A stretch of 57,612 bases of DNA from Limnospira platensis (GTDB lineage: Bacteria > Cyanobacteriota > Cyanobacteriia > Cyanobacteriales > Microcoleaceae), in assembly GCF_046480435.1 (NCBI RefSeq), contig NZ_PKGC01000011.1; one strand, 5' to 3'. Below are positions 17,309-26,291 of the stretch, one piece after another (within the stretch, counting starts at the first letter, position 1; each line of letters opens with the position of its first letter). Below the pieces are notes generated by a model. The model did not search any database. It had not been told where the DNA came from and saw nothing but the letters and a program-made list of their open reading frames with translations. Position numbers and translations under genes: made by a program.

Positions 17309-18434
17309 CTAAGCAGACTGATTATCAATTACCTGATTTTCTTGGCGTAGATAGGCTTGAATAAACCCATCCAATTCACCATTCATCACATCATTAATAG
17401 CCGTGGTTTCCTCACCCGTCCGCAAATCTTTAACCATCTGATAGGGATGAAATACATAGTTGCGGATTTGATTTCCCCAAGCCGCCTCTACCAGGTCGCC
17501 GCGAATTTCTGCGATCGCCTGCGCCCTTTGTTCCTGCGCCACTACCAATAACTTAGCTTTCAGTAAAGCCATGGCTTTTTCCCGGTTTTGTAGTTGGCTA
17601 CGTTCCTGGGTACAACGAACCGCTATCCCTGTGGGAATATGAACTATGCGGACTGCTGTTTCCACCTTATTAACATTCTGACCACCCTTTCCCCCAGCGC
17701 GAGACGTGGTAATTTCCAGGTCCTTTTCCGGGATATCTAAATTTATAGCCCCTTCATCCAGAATCGGCATGATTTCCACTCCCGCGAAACTGGTCTGGCG
17801 TTTACCATTGGCGTTAAATGGGGAAATTCTGACCAGGCGATGGGTTCCCTTTTCCGCCTTTAAATAGCCATAGGCGTAGGGTCCCTCCATTTCCAAAGTA
17901 GCAGATTTAATCCCCGCCTCGTCTCCTTCCGAAAGTTCCGCCAGGTGGACCTTATAGCCTTGGGCTTCCCCCCAACGGGTGTACATTCTTAATAGCATTT
18001 CCGCCCAGTCTTGGGCATCTGTACCCCCCGCTCCAGCGTTAATCGTCAAAACCGCCCCACTGCGATCGTAGGGACCCGATAGGAGTTGTTGTAATTCCCA
18101 GCGATCGATATCCCGACCGAGATGGACTACATTAGACTCAGCCTCCTGTCGTAGGGACTCATCGTCCTCTAACTCTAGTAACTCTGCGATCGCCCCAGTA
18201 TCTTCCAGCGTCTTTCGCCAGTCTTGCTGTTGTTGCAAAACCGATTTAAGGTCACTCAAAGTCTGGAGAGTCTTTTGCGCCTGGGTTTGATCATCCCAAA
18301 AGTTCGGTTGGGCCGCTAATTGTTCTAAGTCTTGAATTTTAGCTTCAATCGCTGGTACGTCAAAGATACTCCTGGGTTTTACCCAGGCGGTCTGCCAACA
18401 ATTCGATTTCTCGTTTAATGTCTGCCACTTCCAT
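17309..18434 (-). CDS. prfB: Peptide chain release factor 2, expressed by +1 programmed frameshift
   Basis: RF2 ends translation at UGA and UAA. The full gene starts at ATG 18434, encodes 24 codons (MEVADIKREI to QEYL), meets an in-frame UGA at 18360-18362, and continues one base further on as DVPAIEAK for 350 residues: 374 in all, close to the E. coli length. The stop-codon reading motif SPF is in RISPFNANGKRQTSFAG, and the catalytic GGQ is in SRAGGKGGQNVNKVETAV. An annotation starting at 18259 would miss about 60 N-terminal residues. Only the zero-frame/+1 pair explains the conserved N-terminus. Confidence 0.95.
18359..18374 (-). promoter_or_regulatory. prfB: prfB autoregulatory frameshift site
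   Basis: Read on the minus strand the site is CAGGAGTATCTTTGAC: an internal Shine-Dalgarno-like AGGAG, the slippery CTT codon and UGA followed by C. When RF2 is scarce the ribosome pauses at UGA and slips forward one base, so RF2 controls its own level. This is the classical prfB arrangement, with AGGAG in place of the E. coli AGGGGG. Confidence 0.95.
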
Positions 18435-18817
18435 TGCGATCGTTACACACTCAGCAAAGTATGTAGCGATTATAGCGCTATTTGCAGTCAACAGAAGTTA
18501 CAGTCAAAAACCCGGTAATGATGTCCCACAGACTCACTACCGGGTTGGTACGCCAATATGAATATATACCTAGTGATTTTTAGTAGATGCCTATTTTTTG
18601 CTGTGGGGGTCCGTTTACAAAACCACCCCGTCGGAACCGAAAACTAATCTCAGAACCCGACCCTACACAGCCTTAATGTGACAAGTGATTTGGCGAATAC
18701 AAATATAATTAACCCTGATATTTAATCTATCGCCTAGTTTTGGAAGCTGAGTAAAGATTCTATCGTAGTCAAGCCAGGTGGCTGGAACAATAGTATTGTT
18801 CCTACTAGACCTAATGT
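18435..18817. other. Intergenic stretch with a 9-bp inverted repeat
   Basis: The prfB promoter should lie just upstream of 18434. AACCCGGTA (18509-18517) and TACCGGGTT (18538-18546) form an inverted repeat with a 20-base loop and no T run. I see no gene or other element here. Confidence 0.4.
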
Positions 18818-19513
18818 CTAGCTTTTGCGAGAGATGGCTTTTTGACCAATCATCACACCACCAAGGGCTACCAAACCTAACAGGGTTCCCGGTTCGGGAA
18901 TTTCTGTTCTGCCGTTGCTGCTGGGGGTATCAAACACATACAGAGTCGCGTGAGACAAGCCAGGTCTTCCTGTTTCCCAGTTTAAATCATTTAATTGGTC
19001 GATCCCGTTAAACAGATAAGCCGCAAAACCGTTACCACCTTTAAGCACAAAGGCAAAGTTAGAATCTTTGAGGCTATCATCGAAAAAGGTCATGGTTCCG
19101 ACACCTTCAGCAGCTTCGGGATCATCATCACGAGCGCTGGTGATGGTGAAAAAGGCGTTAGAACCACTGCTGTCATCAACTTTGTAGTCGTCTAGTCTAA
19201 AACCATCGATTACTGTTTTACCAAACATAGATTCAATGGCAGAAACATTGTCATTTCCAGAACTATCTTGGCAGACGTAAGTTAATCCCGCAAACAAATT
19301 TTCTTGGCAAGTCGTAACGTTGCCACCGCCACCACCGCCAGAGTTGCCACCGCCAGAGTTGCCACCGCCAGAGTTGCCACCGCCAGAGTTGCCACCGCCG
19401 CCAGAGTTGCCAGGGTTGGCAGGTTTTTGGGCCATGGCATCCGGTGCAAAGGTGGACACTAAGCCAGTGGCTAAAACTGCGGCAGTTACTATATTTAATA
19501 ATTTAACTTTCAT
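18818..19513 (-). CDS. PEP-CTERM sorted exported protein, Gly/Asn-rich, paralogue 1
   Basis: 231 residues. A signal peptide (MKVKLLNIVTAAVLATGL to DAMA) is followed by a low-complexity linker of (GGGNS) units, a ~140-residue domain with NAFFTITSARDDD, FAFVLKGGNGFAAYLFNG and LSHATLYVFD, and a C-terminal PEP-CTERM signal: PEP at EIPEPGTLLGLVALGG, a hydrophobic segment, and a basic end SRKS. Such proteins are exported and processed at the PEP motif by an exosortase, often with an extracellular polysaccharide role. Two cysteines (TTCQENLF, TYVCQDSS) may pair. The gene at 19965 is a paralogue without the glycine linker. Confidence 0.85.
   Translation of the reverse strand: MKVKLLNIVTAAVLATGLVSTFAPDAMAQKPANPGNSGGGGNSGGGNSGGGNSGGGNSGGGGGGNVTTCQENLFAGLTYVCQDSSGNDNVSAIESMFGKTVIDGFRLDDYKVDDSSGSNAFFTITSARDDDPEAAEGVGTMTFFDDSLKDSNFAFVLKGGNGFAAYLFNGIDQLNDLNWETGRPGLSHATLYVFDTPSSNGRTEIPEPGTLLGLVALGGVMIGQKAISRKS
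19331..19405 (-). repeat. 15-bp in-frame minisatellite coding for Gly-Asn-Ser-Gly-Gly
   Basis: The unit GCCACCGCCAGAGTT (plus strand) repeats about four times with slightly longer ends, and gives the GGGNS linker of the PEP-CTERM protein. Its length is a multiple of three, so slippage would change linker length without breaking the frame. The neighbouring paralogue has no such tract. Confidence 0.8.
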
Positions 19514-19636
19514 CTTGGCTCTCCAAAAATCTAGGTTGGACTAGGCTGGAAACATGGCGCTTGTTTCCCTATCTGTTCACCATTATACCCAACACTACCA
19601 GAGCCGTCCTCAGTGTTTGCACTGATTTACAGGATC

Positions 19637-19655
19637 TTTACATAATGCTCACATT
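19637..19655. promoter_or_regulatory. 11-bp-period direct repeat upstream of PEP-CTERM gene 1
   Basis: TTTACATAATGCTCACATT: TTTACA and CTCACA start 11 bases apart, 124 bases upstream of the start at 19513. A better copy of the same motif sits at the same distance from the second paralogue. The period suits an OmpR/PhoB-family dimer site. The remainder of 19514-19964 holds nothing else I can name. Confidence 0.4.
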
Positions 19656-19964
19656 TACTTTAAGTTTTTGTTAAGTAAAGTATCCGCCATCAAATCTTAT
19701 CATTTATAGATGTAATATGGTCAATAATTGACGCTAATAGATATTAGCGGTTTATTTAAACTTCTTTAATTGCGGAAATTCTAGTTATACTAACTAACTA
19801 TAGTCGAATTTTCTATGATTCCCGTGAACTTAACCCCCAGAGTCTGACTCTCCACAGAAAACAGAAGAAACCGGAACATGAGACAACCTGGCAATTAGCC
19901 TTAAAGACCATACCACCGGGTTATTATCCCTAGTTTTTGAAGCTCAGTAGATATCCTAGTTTAT

Positions 19965-20534
19965 CTAGCTTTTGCGAGAGATGGCTTTTTGACCAACCAT
20001 CATACCACCAAGAGCCACTAAACCTAACAGGGTTACAGGTTCAGGAACTTGTGTTCCGGGAGTAGTCGGGGTGTCGAACACATACAGAGTGGCGTGAGAC
20101 AGACCAGGGCCACCAGTAGACCAGCTTAAATTACTTAGTTGGCTAATACCGTTGAACATATAAGCTGCATAGCCGTTACCACCTTTAATCACAAAGGCAA
20201 AGGTTTTATTAGCCAGTGCGGGATCTAGGAGGTCCAGGGTTCCGACACCTTCACCAGTGCTGGTGATTGTGAAAAACTCGGTAGAACCACTGCTGGCATT
20301 AACTTTGTAATCGCTAACTACTTCTTTTTCAAATAGGGCTGCAATGCGAGTAGCATTGTCATTTCCAGCGGGTCCACCAGATACTTGCCGACACTCTTCA
20401 AACAAACCACCAAAAATATGATCTTGACAAACAGCGGGGTTGCCAGGTTGAGCCATGGCATTGGGTGCTAGGGTGGACACTAAGCCAGTGGCTAACACTG
20501 TGGCTGTGGCGATATTTAAAAATCTAACTTTCAT
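19965..20534 (-). CDS. PEP-CTERM sorted exported protein, paralogue 2
   Basis: 189 residues with the same signal peptide (MKVRFLNIATATVLATGL), the same core (STEFFTITSTGEGVGTLDLL, FAFVIKGGNGYAAYMFNG, LSHATLYVFDTP) and the same PEP-CTERM end (QVPEPVTLLGLVALGG, then SRKS). The core lacks the acidic insert (SARDDDPEAAEG) and the GGGNS linker of paralogue 1. The two cysteines (CQDHIFGG, EECRQVSG) are kept. The pair is a tandem duplication that has diverged mainly in the linker. Each gene has its own ~300-450 base upstream region, so they are probably transcribed separately but controlled alike. Confidence 0.85.
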   Translation of the reverse strand: MKVRFLNIATATVLATGLVSTLAPNAMAQPGNPAVCQDHIFGGLFEECRQVSGGPAGNDNATRIAALFEKEVVSDYKVNASSGSTEFFTITSTGEGVGTLDLLDPALANKTFAFVIKGGNGYAAYMFNGISQLSNLSWSTGGPGLSHATLYVFDTPTTPGTQVPEPVTLLGLVALGGMMVGQKAISRKS

Positions 20535-20659
20535 TTCCGTCCTCCAAAAATATAAATTTAACTAAGCACTAAACACGAGGGAATCGTGTTTTAATATAGT
20601 AATTATTATACAGGAGATGACCCATTATTTCTTCGGTGTTTCTACGGATTTACACTATC

Positions 20660-20678
20660 TTTACATAAGGTTTACAAG
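20660..20678. promoter_or_regulatory. 11-bp-period direct repeat upstream of PEP-CTERM gene 2
   Basis: TTTACATAAGGTTTACAAG contains TTTACA at 20660 and 20671, exactly 11 bases apart, 126 bases upstream of the start at 20534. The half-site resembles the TTACA core of cyanobacterial RpaB (HLR1) sites, but HLR1 has 10-base spacing; the 11-base period is closer to Pho-box architecture. Confidence 0.45.
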
Positions 20679-20833
20679 GGCTTTATGACTTTAGGAAAAT
20701 TAGCTCCAGAGCATAAAATATTGTTAGCTATAGACCAAAAATGATTAAAAATTTACTGTTGTGGATTAGATCGGATTTTGGGAGGCGGGGCTAATTTTGA
20801 GTGAGTGAGAGTAGCTCGATAAGGCACGATTTT

Positions 20834-22003
20834 CTACCATTGAGGTGAAGTTAACCCCCTGAGTTTTACATCATGGGAGAAAGTACCCTGGATCAGAACA
20901 CCAAAGTTACCTAATCCCATGGGGTCAATGAGGGAATGTAAAGCCTCCCGCCGCCGTAATACTTGGGAAATTTTTGGGCTTTCGGAAACGGTGGCTATAC
21001 GATCGCCTAATCCCAAAGCCATCAAAAATAAAGCCTGTTGGGTAAAGCCGATGGTTTGGAGTCCGAGCGATCGCCCTTTTTGTTGTAAAGCGGTAAAATC
21101 CACATGGGCGGTTATATCCTGTTGACCTATGTAGATATAGGGGTCATTATGATGGCGATGTTGATAGTAACATTGTAGGGTTCCTTCCCGGCGGGTCGGA
21201 CTATAAAGGCGATCGGCACTATAGCCATAATCAATAGTTAGCACAAATCCCCGCTGCAACTTCCTAGCGACAGTTTCCATCCACTCTAAAGCGGCTAGAT
21301 TAACCTCAGTCCGGTAACCTTCGGGGTAAGCATCGGATAATAAATCAATACCGACTAGCCGAAAATAGTCAGCCAGTTGGGGGGTGGAAAGTTCCCCGAC
21401 TACTTCTGCTAGTTGAAAATTAGGAGATTTCCCGGTAGTGGTTACATAAATTTCCTGTAATTGATTATCCTGGCGGGTGACTAAATGCACTGGGAAAGCG
21501 TCGATTAATTCGTTGGAGAAAAAACAGCCAGTAATGGAATGGTTGGCAATATCATCTAAATTACACCAGCGAATTTGGGTAAAGGGTTCGCCCAACTGCT
21601 GTAAGCGTTGCTGTTGTTCGGTTTTCAGTCGCCGGGATTTTTCGGCGATCGCATAATCTAAGACCCGGACAACTTGAGGATATTGTCGTTGCAGATAGCC
21701 GATAATATCAGCAGCTAAAATGCCTTGACCTGCTCCCATTTCCACTAGGGTAAATGGTTCGGGTTTTCCCAAAACTTCCCACATTTCTACTAACTGTTCA
21801 GCTAGTAACTCGCCAAAATCTGAACCGAGGTGAGGAGAAGTGAAAAAGTCCCCCTGTGCGCCAATTTGGGGAGAGTTATGGTTATAGTAGCCGCTTTGTG
21901 GGTCATACAGTACCATCTCCATATACTCGGCAAAAGTAATGGGATTTTGAGGATGGTTGCCAATTCGTTGGCTAATGCGATCGACAAGCGTTACAGATAC
22001 CAT
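20834..22003 (-). CDS. SAM-dependent methyltransferase, MidA/NDUFAF7 (DUF185) family
   Basis: 389 residues. Start MVSVTLVDRISQRI, then the family-typical NPITFAEYMEMVLYDPQSGYY and FTSPHLGSDFGELLA. The SAM-binding loop is LVEMGAGQGILAADII, followed by FSNELIDAFPVH and VLTIDYGYSADRLYSPTRREG. In mitochondria the homologue NDUFAF7 dimethylates an arginine of complex I subunit NDUFS2; the bacterial target is uncertain, although a role in NDH-1 assembly is plausible in a cyanobacterium. Length is normal. It is divergent from the methyltransferase gene at 22334. Confidence 0.9.
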   Translation of the reverse strand: MVSVTLVDRISQRIGNHPQNPITFAEYMEMVLYDPQSGYYNHNSPQIGAQGDFFTSPHLGSDFGELLAEQLVEMWEVLGKPEPFTLVEMGAGQGILAADIIGYLQRQYPQVVRVLDYAIAEKSRRLKTEQQQRLQQLGEPFTQIRWCNLDDIANHSITGCFFSNELIDAFPVHLVTRQDNQLQEIYVTTTGKSPNFQLAEVVGELSTPQLADYFRLVGIDLLSDAYPEGYRTEVNLAALEWMETVARKLQRGFVLTIDYGYSADRLYSPTRREGTLQCYYQHRHHNDPYIYIGQQDITAHVDFTALQQKGRSLGLQTIGFTQQALFLMALGLGDRIATVSESPKISQVLRRREALHSLIDPMGLGNFGVLIQGTFSHDVKLRGLTSPQW

Positions 22004-22333
22004 ATAGAACCCAAATTTTAGCCGATTGTGGGACGACCTATAATTATATCATATAAGTTTGGAAAATTGGGTAAACACAGCCCTAAACTTAATTAAAATT
22101 TAACAATTCCTAGGTGATTAATTGATGCTGTCAAGCATCTTGATTGAATCTTTACATAAATTTTACAAAACCCTGAGCCAATCTTTTTTTTTCTAAAACA
22201 AATAAATTATATTTAAATCAATAACATCGCTGCGCCTGCTGATTTATGTGGTAGTCGCTTAGTGGCGATCGCCATAATTCAGATATCAATCAGGTGTGGG
22301 GAAGTTTCAGTAAATATTACCCAGTCAAAAATC
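22004..22333. other. Divergent promoter region with direct repeat and small hairpin
   Basis: Holds a hairpin GATGCT-GTCA-AGCATC around 22122-22137 and TTTACATAAATTTTACAAA at 22151-22169, in which TTTACA recurs at exactly 11 bases, the same arrangement as upstream of both PEP-CTERM genes. It lies 148 bases from the start of the MidA-type gene and about 165 from the start of the other methyltransferase gene. Confidence 0.45.
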
Positions 22334-23272
22334 ATGACAATTAAGCCTAAAACAATCCCCGGACTAGGGGATTTTCTTGATCCTAAATTTCCGATAGTAT
22401 CCTATGACCAAGGCATCCCAAAATTTACCATTCCTAATTATACAGCATTTGTACAAGCTAATGCTGAATTTTTCAGCCATCCCGAATGGGCAAAAACCTA
22501 TTTTGATGCTTGTCATCGTTACCCCAAATTTAAACAACGCTGGCAGGCAGTTAGTGGAACTTGGGATGATAAAATTGTGGTAGATATTGGTTGCGGTCCG
22601 GGGAATCTTTACGCCTCTCTTGGTGGCAAACCTAAACTGTTAATTGGTGTAGATGTCGCCCTCGGTTCCCTAAAAATGGCTAGAGAAATTGGCTATACTC
22701 CTGTGTTGGCTGATGCCCATCATCTCCCTTTTATCTCTGGTTTTGCTGATATTGTGGCTTTAAATGCTACGGTGCATCATTGCGATGATATGGTTAAAGT
22801 GTTGGTAGAAGCGGCACGTTTACTGCGTCCTGGGGGAACTTTAATTGTGGATCATGATCCGCAATTGTCAGCCTGGAATTACCGAGGTTTAGCTATGATT
22901 TTGTACAAAATCAGATTACCTTTATATCGGCTATTTTTCCGCAATCTGCATATCAAATACTCGGAAAGATTAGCAGCCTTAAAAACAGAAGCCCATCATC
23001 GACCAGGGGATGGAGTTACCTCGGCTTTATTCTATCAGAATCTGCGTCCGTTGGGATTTACGGTTAAACTTTATCCCCATAATAATACTGTCGGGGCTGA
23101 AGTTGTTGAGGGTCATTTTGGTCAACCTCCCCATTGGCGTTACGGTTTAGGTCAGCGACTGTCGGGGATTAATCGGAATACCCCGGAAGCGGCTTTGTCT
23201 TTGATGTGTGTAGCCAAAAAAGAACAAGAGCTTCCCCTGGAGACTATCCCAGCAGAATTGAGGATTGATTAA
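22334..23272 (+). CDS. Class I SAM-dependent methyltransferase
   Basis: 312 residues from ATG 22334 (MTIKPKTIPGLGDFLD); the frame is open to a GTG at 22262, but that reading is a HIP1-rich leader without a ribosome site. The SAM-binding motif I is VVDIGCGPGNLYASL, followed by LIGVDVALGSLKMA (acidic residue for ribose), ALNATVHHCDDM and ARLLRPGGTLIVDHDP. The C-terminal third is specific and not recognised. Substrate unknown; this looks like the UbiE/ubiquinone-type fold used on small molecules or lipids. A strong inverted repeat follows the gene. Confidence 0.8.
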   Translation: MTIKPKTIPGLGDFLDPKFPIVSYDQGIPKFTIPNYTAFVQANAEFFSHPEWAKTYFDACHRYPKFKQRWQAVSGTWDDKIVVDIGCGPGNLYASLGGKPKLLIGVDVALGSLKMAREIGYTPVLADAHHLPFISGFADIVALNATVHHCDDMVKVLVEAARLLRPGGTLIVDHDPQLSAWNYRGLAMILYKIRLPLYRLFFRNLHIKYSERLAALKTEAHHRPGDGVTSALFYQNLRPLGFTVKLYPHNNTVGAEVVEGHFGQPPHWRYGLGQRLSGINRNTPEAALSLMCVAKKEQELPLETIPAELRID

Positions 23273-23305
23273 GTTGTTACCATGGTTTCTGGAATAGTGC
23301 GATCG

Positions 23306-23329
23306 CCCTAGGGGTCTTTTCCCCTAGGG
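23306..23329 (+). terminator. Inverted repeat after the methyltransferase gene
   Basis: CCCTAGGGG (23306-23314), loop TCTTTT, CCCCTAGGG (23321-23329): nine perfect pairs, starting 34 bases after the stop at 23272. There is no T run after the stem, so termination is likely but not certain. Confidence 0.5.
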
Positions 23330-23436
23330 TATTGGCGTTAATGGCAGAAGCCCAATCCCATGGACTTACCCCACCAGTATAATTAGACTTGATTATACTA
23401 ACTGATGATAAAATTAGTTGAAATTTGGGGGGAACT

Positions 23437-26283
23437 ATGAGTTCAGAGTTATCGGCTGCATCCCTAAGCCATATTTTAGTGGTGGATGCTATACCGGACA
23501 ATATAGGTATTTTCTCCCAAATTTTAGCATCGCCGGCTTATAAAGTACAGGTGCTAAACTCTGGAAGTCTAGCGAGGGAGTGGCTGCGCTTCCCGGCTAA
23601 TTTCCCTGATCTGATTTTACTTAATGGCGATATTCCTGATGTGGATGGCTATCAGCTTTGTGAACAGTTAAAAGCGGATGATGCTACCTGTAATATCCCG
23701 GTGATTTTTATTTTAGATGATTTGGCTAATCGGGTGCAAGTGTTTACGGCGGGAGGGGCGGATTATATTACCTACCCGCTGGAATCGGTGGAAATTATAG
23801 CTAAAATTCAACATCAACTCGAGTGGCGATCGCTACAAATACAGCTAGACCAGGTAACTGATAATCACCCTCAAACTACTTTGGGAAAATATCAGGTTGC
23901 TGCTGATTTGTCTGATTTTAGTGCCATAATTCAGGAGTTAATTGGGGTGAAGCCAGAGGAAATTATGGCTAATCCTAAGATGTTAATGGATATCATTGAC
24001 ATGAAACAAGTTGAACAACGTTTAGCACTGCGGGAAACTCAACTGCGGGCGATTTTTGAACAAGCGGCGGTGGGAATTAATCAAGCTGATATTAAATCGG
24101 GTTTATTTATTAGGGCTAATCAATGCTTTTGTGAATTATTGGGTTATAGCGAACATGAACTATATCAAAAAACTTTTGAACAGGTGACTCATCCTGAAGA
24201 TTTAATACGATGTCTGCCCTTAATGCAGGAGTTACACCGAGGAGAAATTGAGTCAGTTTCTCTGGAAAAGCGCTACCTTCATAAAAATGGTATGGCTATT
24301 TGGACGAAGGGGAGTTTTTCGCTAATTTATAATTCTCAGGGTGAGGCTATTTCTCATCTGGCTATTGTGGTTGATATTAGCGATCGCCGTCGCGCCGAAG
24401 AAGCGCTGAAATTTAGTCAGGCTAGATTAGAAAGTATTGCTACTAATATTCCGGGGGCTATTTATAGCTATGTTGTAAGTTCGGATAATTTATTTGGGTT
24501 TGAATATATTAGCGAAGGCTGTCGAGAACTTTTTGAACTGGAAGCGGAACAGGTTTTAGCTGATTCTAAAATTTTACTTCAACAAATTCATCCAGATGAT
24601 GTGCCGACTTATTATCAAAAGATTATGGATAGTCAAGCGGATCTGAGTTCTTTTTCCCATGAATGGCGACATATTCTGCCCTCGGGAAAAACTCGCTGGA
24701 TTTTGGGTAATTGCCGACCGGAAAAACGCCCAAATGGAGATATTTTATGGCAGGGAGTGGTTTTAGATATTAGCGATCGCAAACAGGCGGAGGAGGAATT
24801 GGTAAGGGCGAAAGAAGTGGCGGAGGCGGCGAATCAAGCTAAGACTACTTTTTTAACTAATATGAGTCATGAGTTAAGGACTCCCTTAAATGCGATTTTG
24901 GGCTTTACGCAACTGCTGAATTATGGCGATAATCTCACGGAACATCAGCATAATAATCTGAATATTATTCAGCGCAGCGGTGAACATTTACTGAGTTTAA
25001 TTAATGATATACTAGATTTGTCGAAAATTGAAGCGGGACGGGTGACGGTATCTGATGATGATTTTGATTTGTGGCGAATGCTTGATGAAATTAAGGATTT
25101 ATTTAGCCTGAAAGCTAGTCAGAAAAATCTCTATTTAGATTGTGTTTATTCCCCAGATTTACCCCGATATATTCGTGGCGATCGCCTCAAGTTGCGACAA
25201 ATTATGATTAATCTAATTGGTAATGCTATTAAGTTTACTGAACAGGGTAGAGTTGTGATAACTGCTGACCATAAATTTATATCCTCATCACCCCCAATTT
25301 GTTGTTTACAAATAGCTGTGACTGATAGTGGGGTGGGGATGACTCCAGAGGAAATAGCACAATTGTATGAGCCATTTTTTCAAGCTCAGGCGGGTATTGA
25401 TTCCCAGGAAGGTACGGGATTAGGGTTAACTATTTGTCAAAAATATCTACAGCTAATGGGTGCGGAAATAGAAGTTATATCCGAGGTCGGTCATGGCACA
25501 ACTTTTAAATTTAAATTAAAGGTGGTAGTCTCAGAGTATAACCCTAGGGCAAAGAATCTTAAACCCTCCCCAAAACCCCAGCAATTAGACTATAATCATA
25601 GTGAGAATAACCGGGAAGGTGAACAGAGGATTTTGATTGTTGAGGATAATTCTGATAATCAGCAGCTACTTTACCAAATTTTATCACCTCTGGGGTTTCA
25701 AATTCAACAGGCGACTGATGGAGAAGAAGCGATCGCCATCTGGCAAAACTTTCGCCCCCATCTAATTTGGATGGATCTGAGAATACCCCTAATTGATGGC
25801 TATGAGGTGACAAGGGAAATCCGCCGACAGGAAAAAAGCCTAGGCATATCTCCCAATAGTCAGGATAAAACTATTATTATTGCCTTAACTGCTAGTGCTT
25901 TTGTAGAGGAAAGGTCGGAGGCGATCGAGGCGGGTTGTGATGAGTTTGTTCATAAACCGATAGAAGTGCCTAAAATTATGACATATATCGCTAAATTCTT
26001 CGGCAATGACTATCAATCAACGGAAACTATGGAGGTGATTGATTCTATTTACCCTAATGTTGATAAAAATGTTGATAAAATAGCTAATCAACTGGCACAA
26101 ATGCCTTTAGAATGGCGGACAGCTTTGGCTGATGCGGTCATGACTCTAAATGAACCGGAAATCAATAGCCTGATTGAAGAAATTTCTCCCCAGGCTTCGG
26201 AATTGGCGATCGCCCTAAGTCAATTTGCTATAAATTTTGATTATGAAAGCATTTGGGAAATGCTGGAAGTACAGAATGATTGA
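23437..26283 (+). CDS. Hybrid histidine kinase with degenerate N-terminal receiver, two PAS, HisKA, HATPase, receiver
   Basis: 948 residues from ATG 23437, preceded by GGGGGGAAC. Order: receiver-like domain (~12-130), PAS (~200-320), PAS (~330-455), HisKA with His478 in NMSHELRTPLNAILGF, HATPase with GTGLGLTICQ, receiver (~730-860) with phospho-acceptor Asp780 in WMDLRIPLIDGYE, and a C-terminal helical tail. The first receiver has lost its chemistry: VVDAIPDN (one acidic residue replaced by Ala18), LLNGDIPDVDGY (acceptor Asp replaced by Asn63) and TYPLE (lysine replaced by Tyr113). It should act as a phosphate-independent binding domain. No membrane segment, so it is cytosolic. The REC-GGDEF gene follows closely, suggesting a phosphorelay to c-di-GMP signalling. 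Confidence 0.9.
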   Translation: MSSELSAASLSHILVVDAIPDNIGIFSQILASPAYKVQVLNSGSLAREWLRFPANFPDLILLNGDIPDVDGYQLCEQLKADDATCNIPVIFILDDLANRVQVFTAGGADYITYPLESVEIIAKIQHQLEWRSLQIQLDQVTDNHPQTTLGKYQVAADLSDFSAIIQELIGVKPEEIMANPKMLMDIIDMKQVEQRLALRETQLRAIFEQAAVGINQADIKSGLFIRANQCFCELLGYSEHELYQKTFEQVTHPEDLIRCLPLMQELHRGEIESVSLEKRYLHKNGMAIWTKGSFSLIYNSQGEAISHLAIVVDISDRRRAEEALKFSQARLESIATNIPGAIYSYVVSSDNLFGFEYISEGCRELFELEAEQVLADSKILLQQIHPDDVPTYYQKIMDSQADLSSFSHEWRHILPSGKTRWILGNCRPEKRPNGDILWQGVVLDISDRKQAEEELVRAKEVAEAANQAKTTFLTNMSHELRTPLNAILGFTQLLNYGDNLTEHQHNNLNIIQRSGEHLLSLINDILDLSKIEAGRVTVSDDDFDLWRMLDEIKDLFSLKASQKNLYLDCVYSPDLPRYIRGDRLKLRQIMINLIGNAIKFTEQGRVVITADHKFISSSPPICCLQIAVTDSGVGMTPEEIAQLYEPFFQAQAGIDSQEGTGLGLTICQKYLQLMGAEIEVISEVGHGTTFKFKLKVVVSEYNPRAKNLKPSPKPQQLDYNHSENNREGEQRILIVEDNSDNQQLLYQILSPLGFQIQQATDGEEAIAIWQNFRPHLIWMDLRIPLIDGYEVTREIRRQEKSLGISPNSQDKTIIIALTASAFVEERSEAIEAGCDEFVHKPIEVPKIMTYIAKFFGNDYQSTETMEVIDSIYPNVDKNVDKIANQLAQMPLEWRTALADAVMTLNEPEINSLIEEISPQASELAIALSQFAINFDYESIWEMLEVQND

Positions 26284-26291
26284 AATATCAA

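Noticed and set aside
19320..19544. Plus-strand proline-rich frame (PPPPPPELPPPE)
   Set aside because: It is the reverse of the Gly-Asn-Ser repeat in the PEP-CTERM gene, which has a signal peptide and sorting tail and is clearly the real gene.
20919..21125. Plus-strand frame MGSMRECKASRRRN
   Set aside because: It lies inside the MidA-type methyltransferase on the opposite strand, which has complete family motifs.
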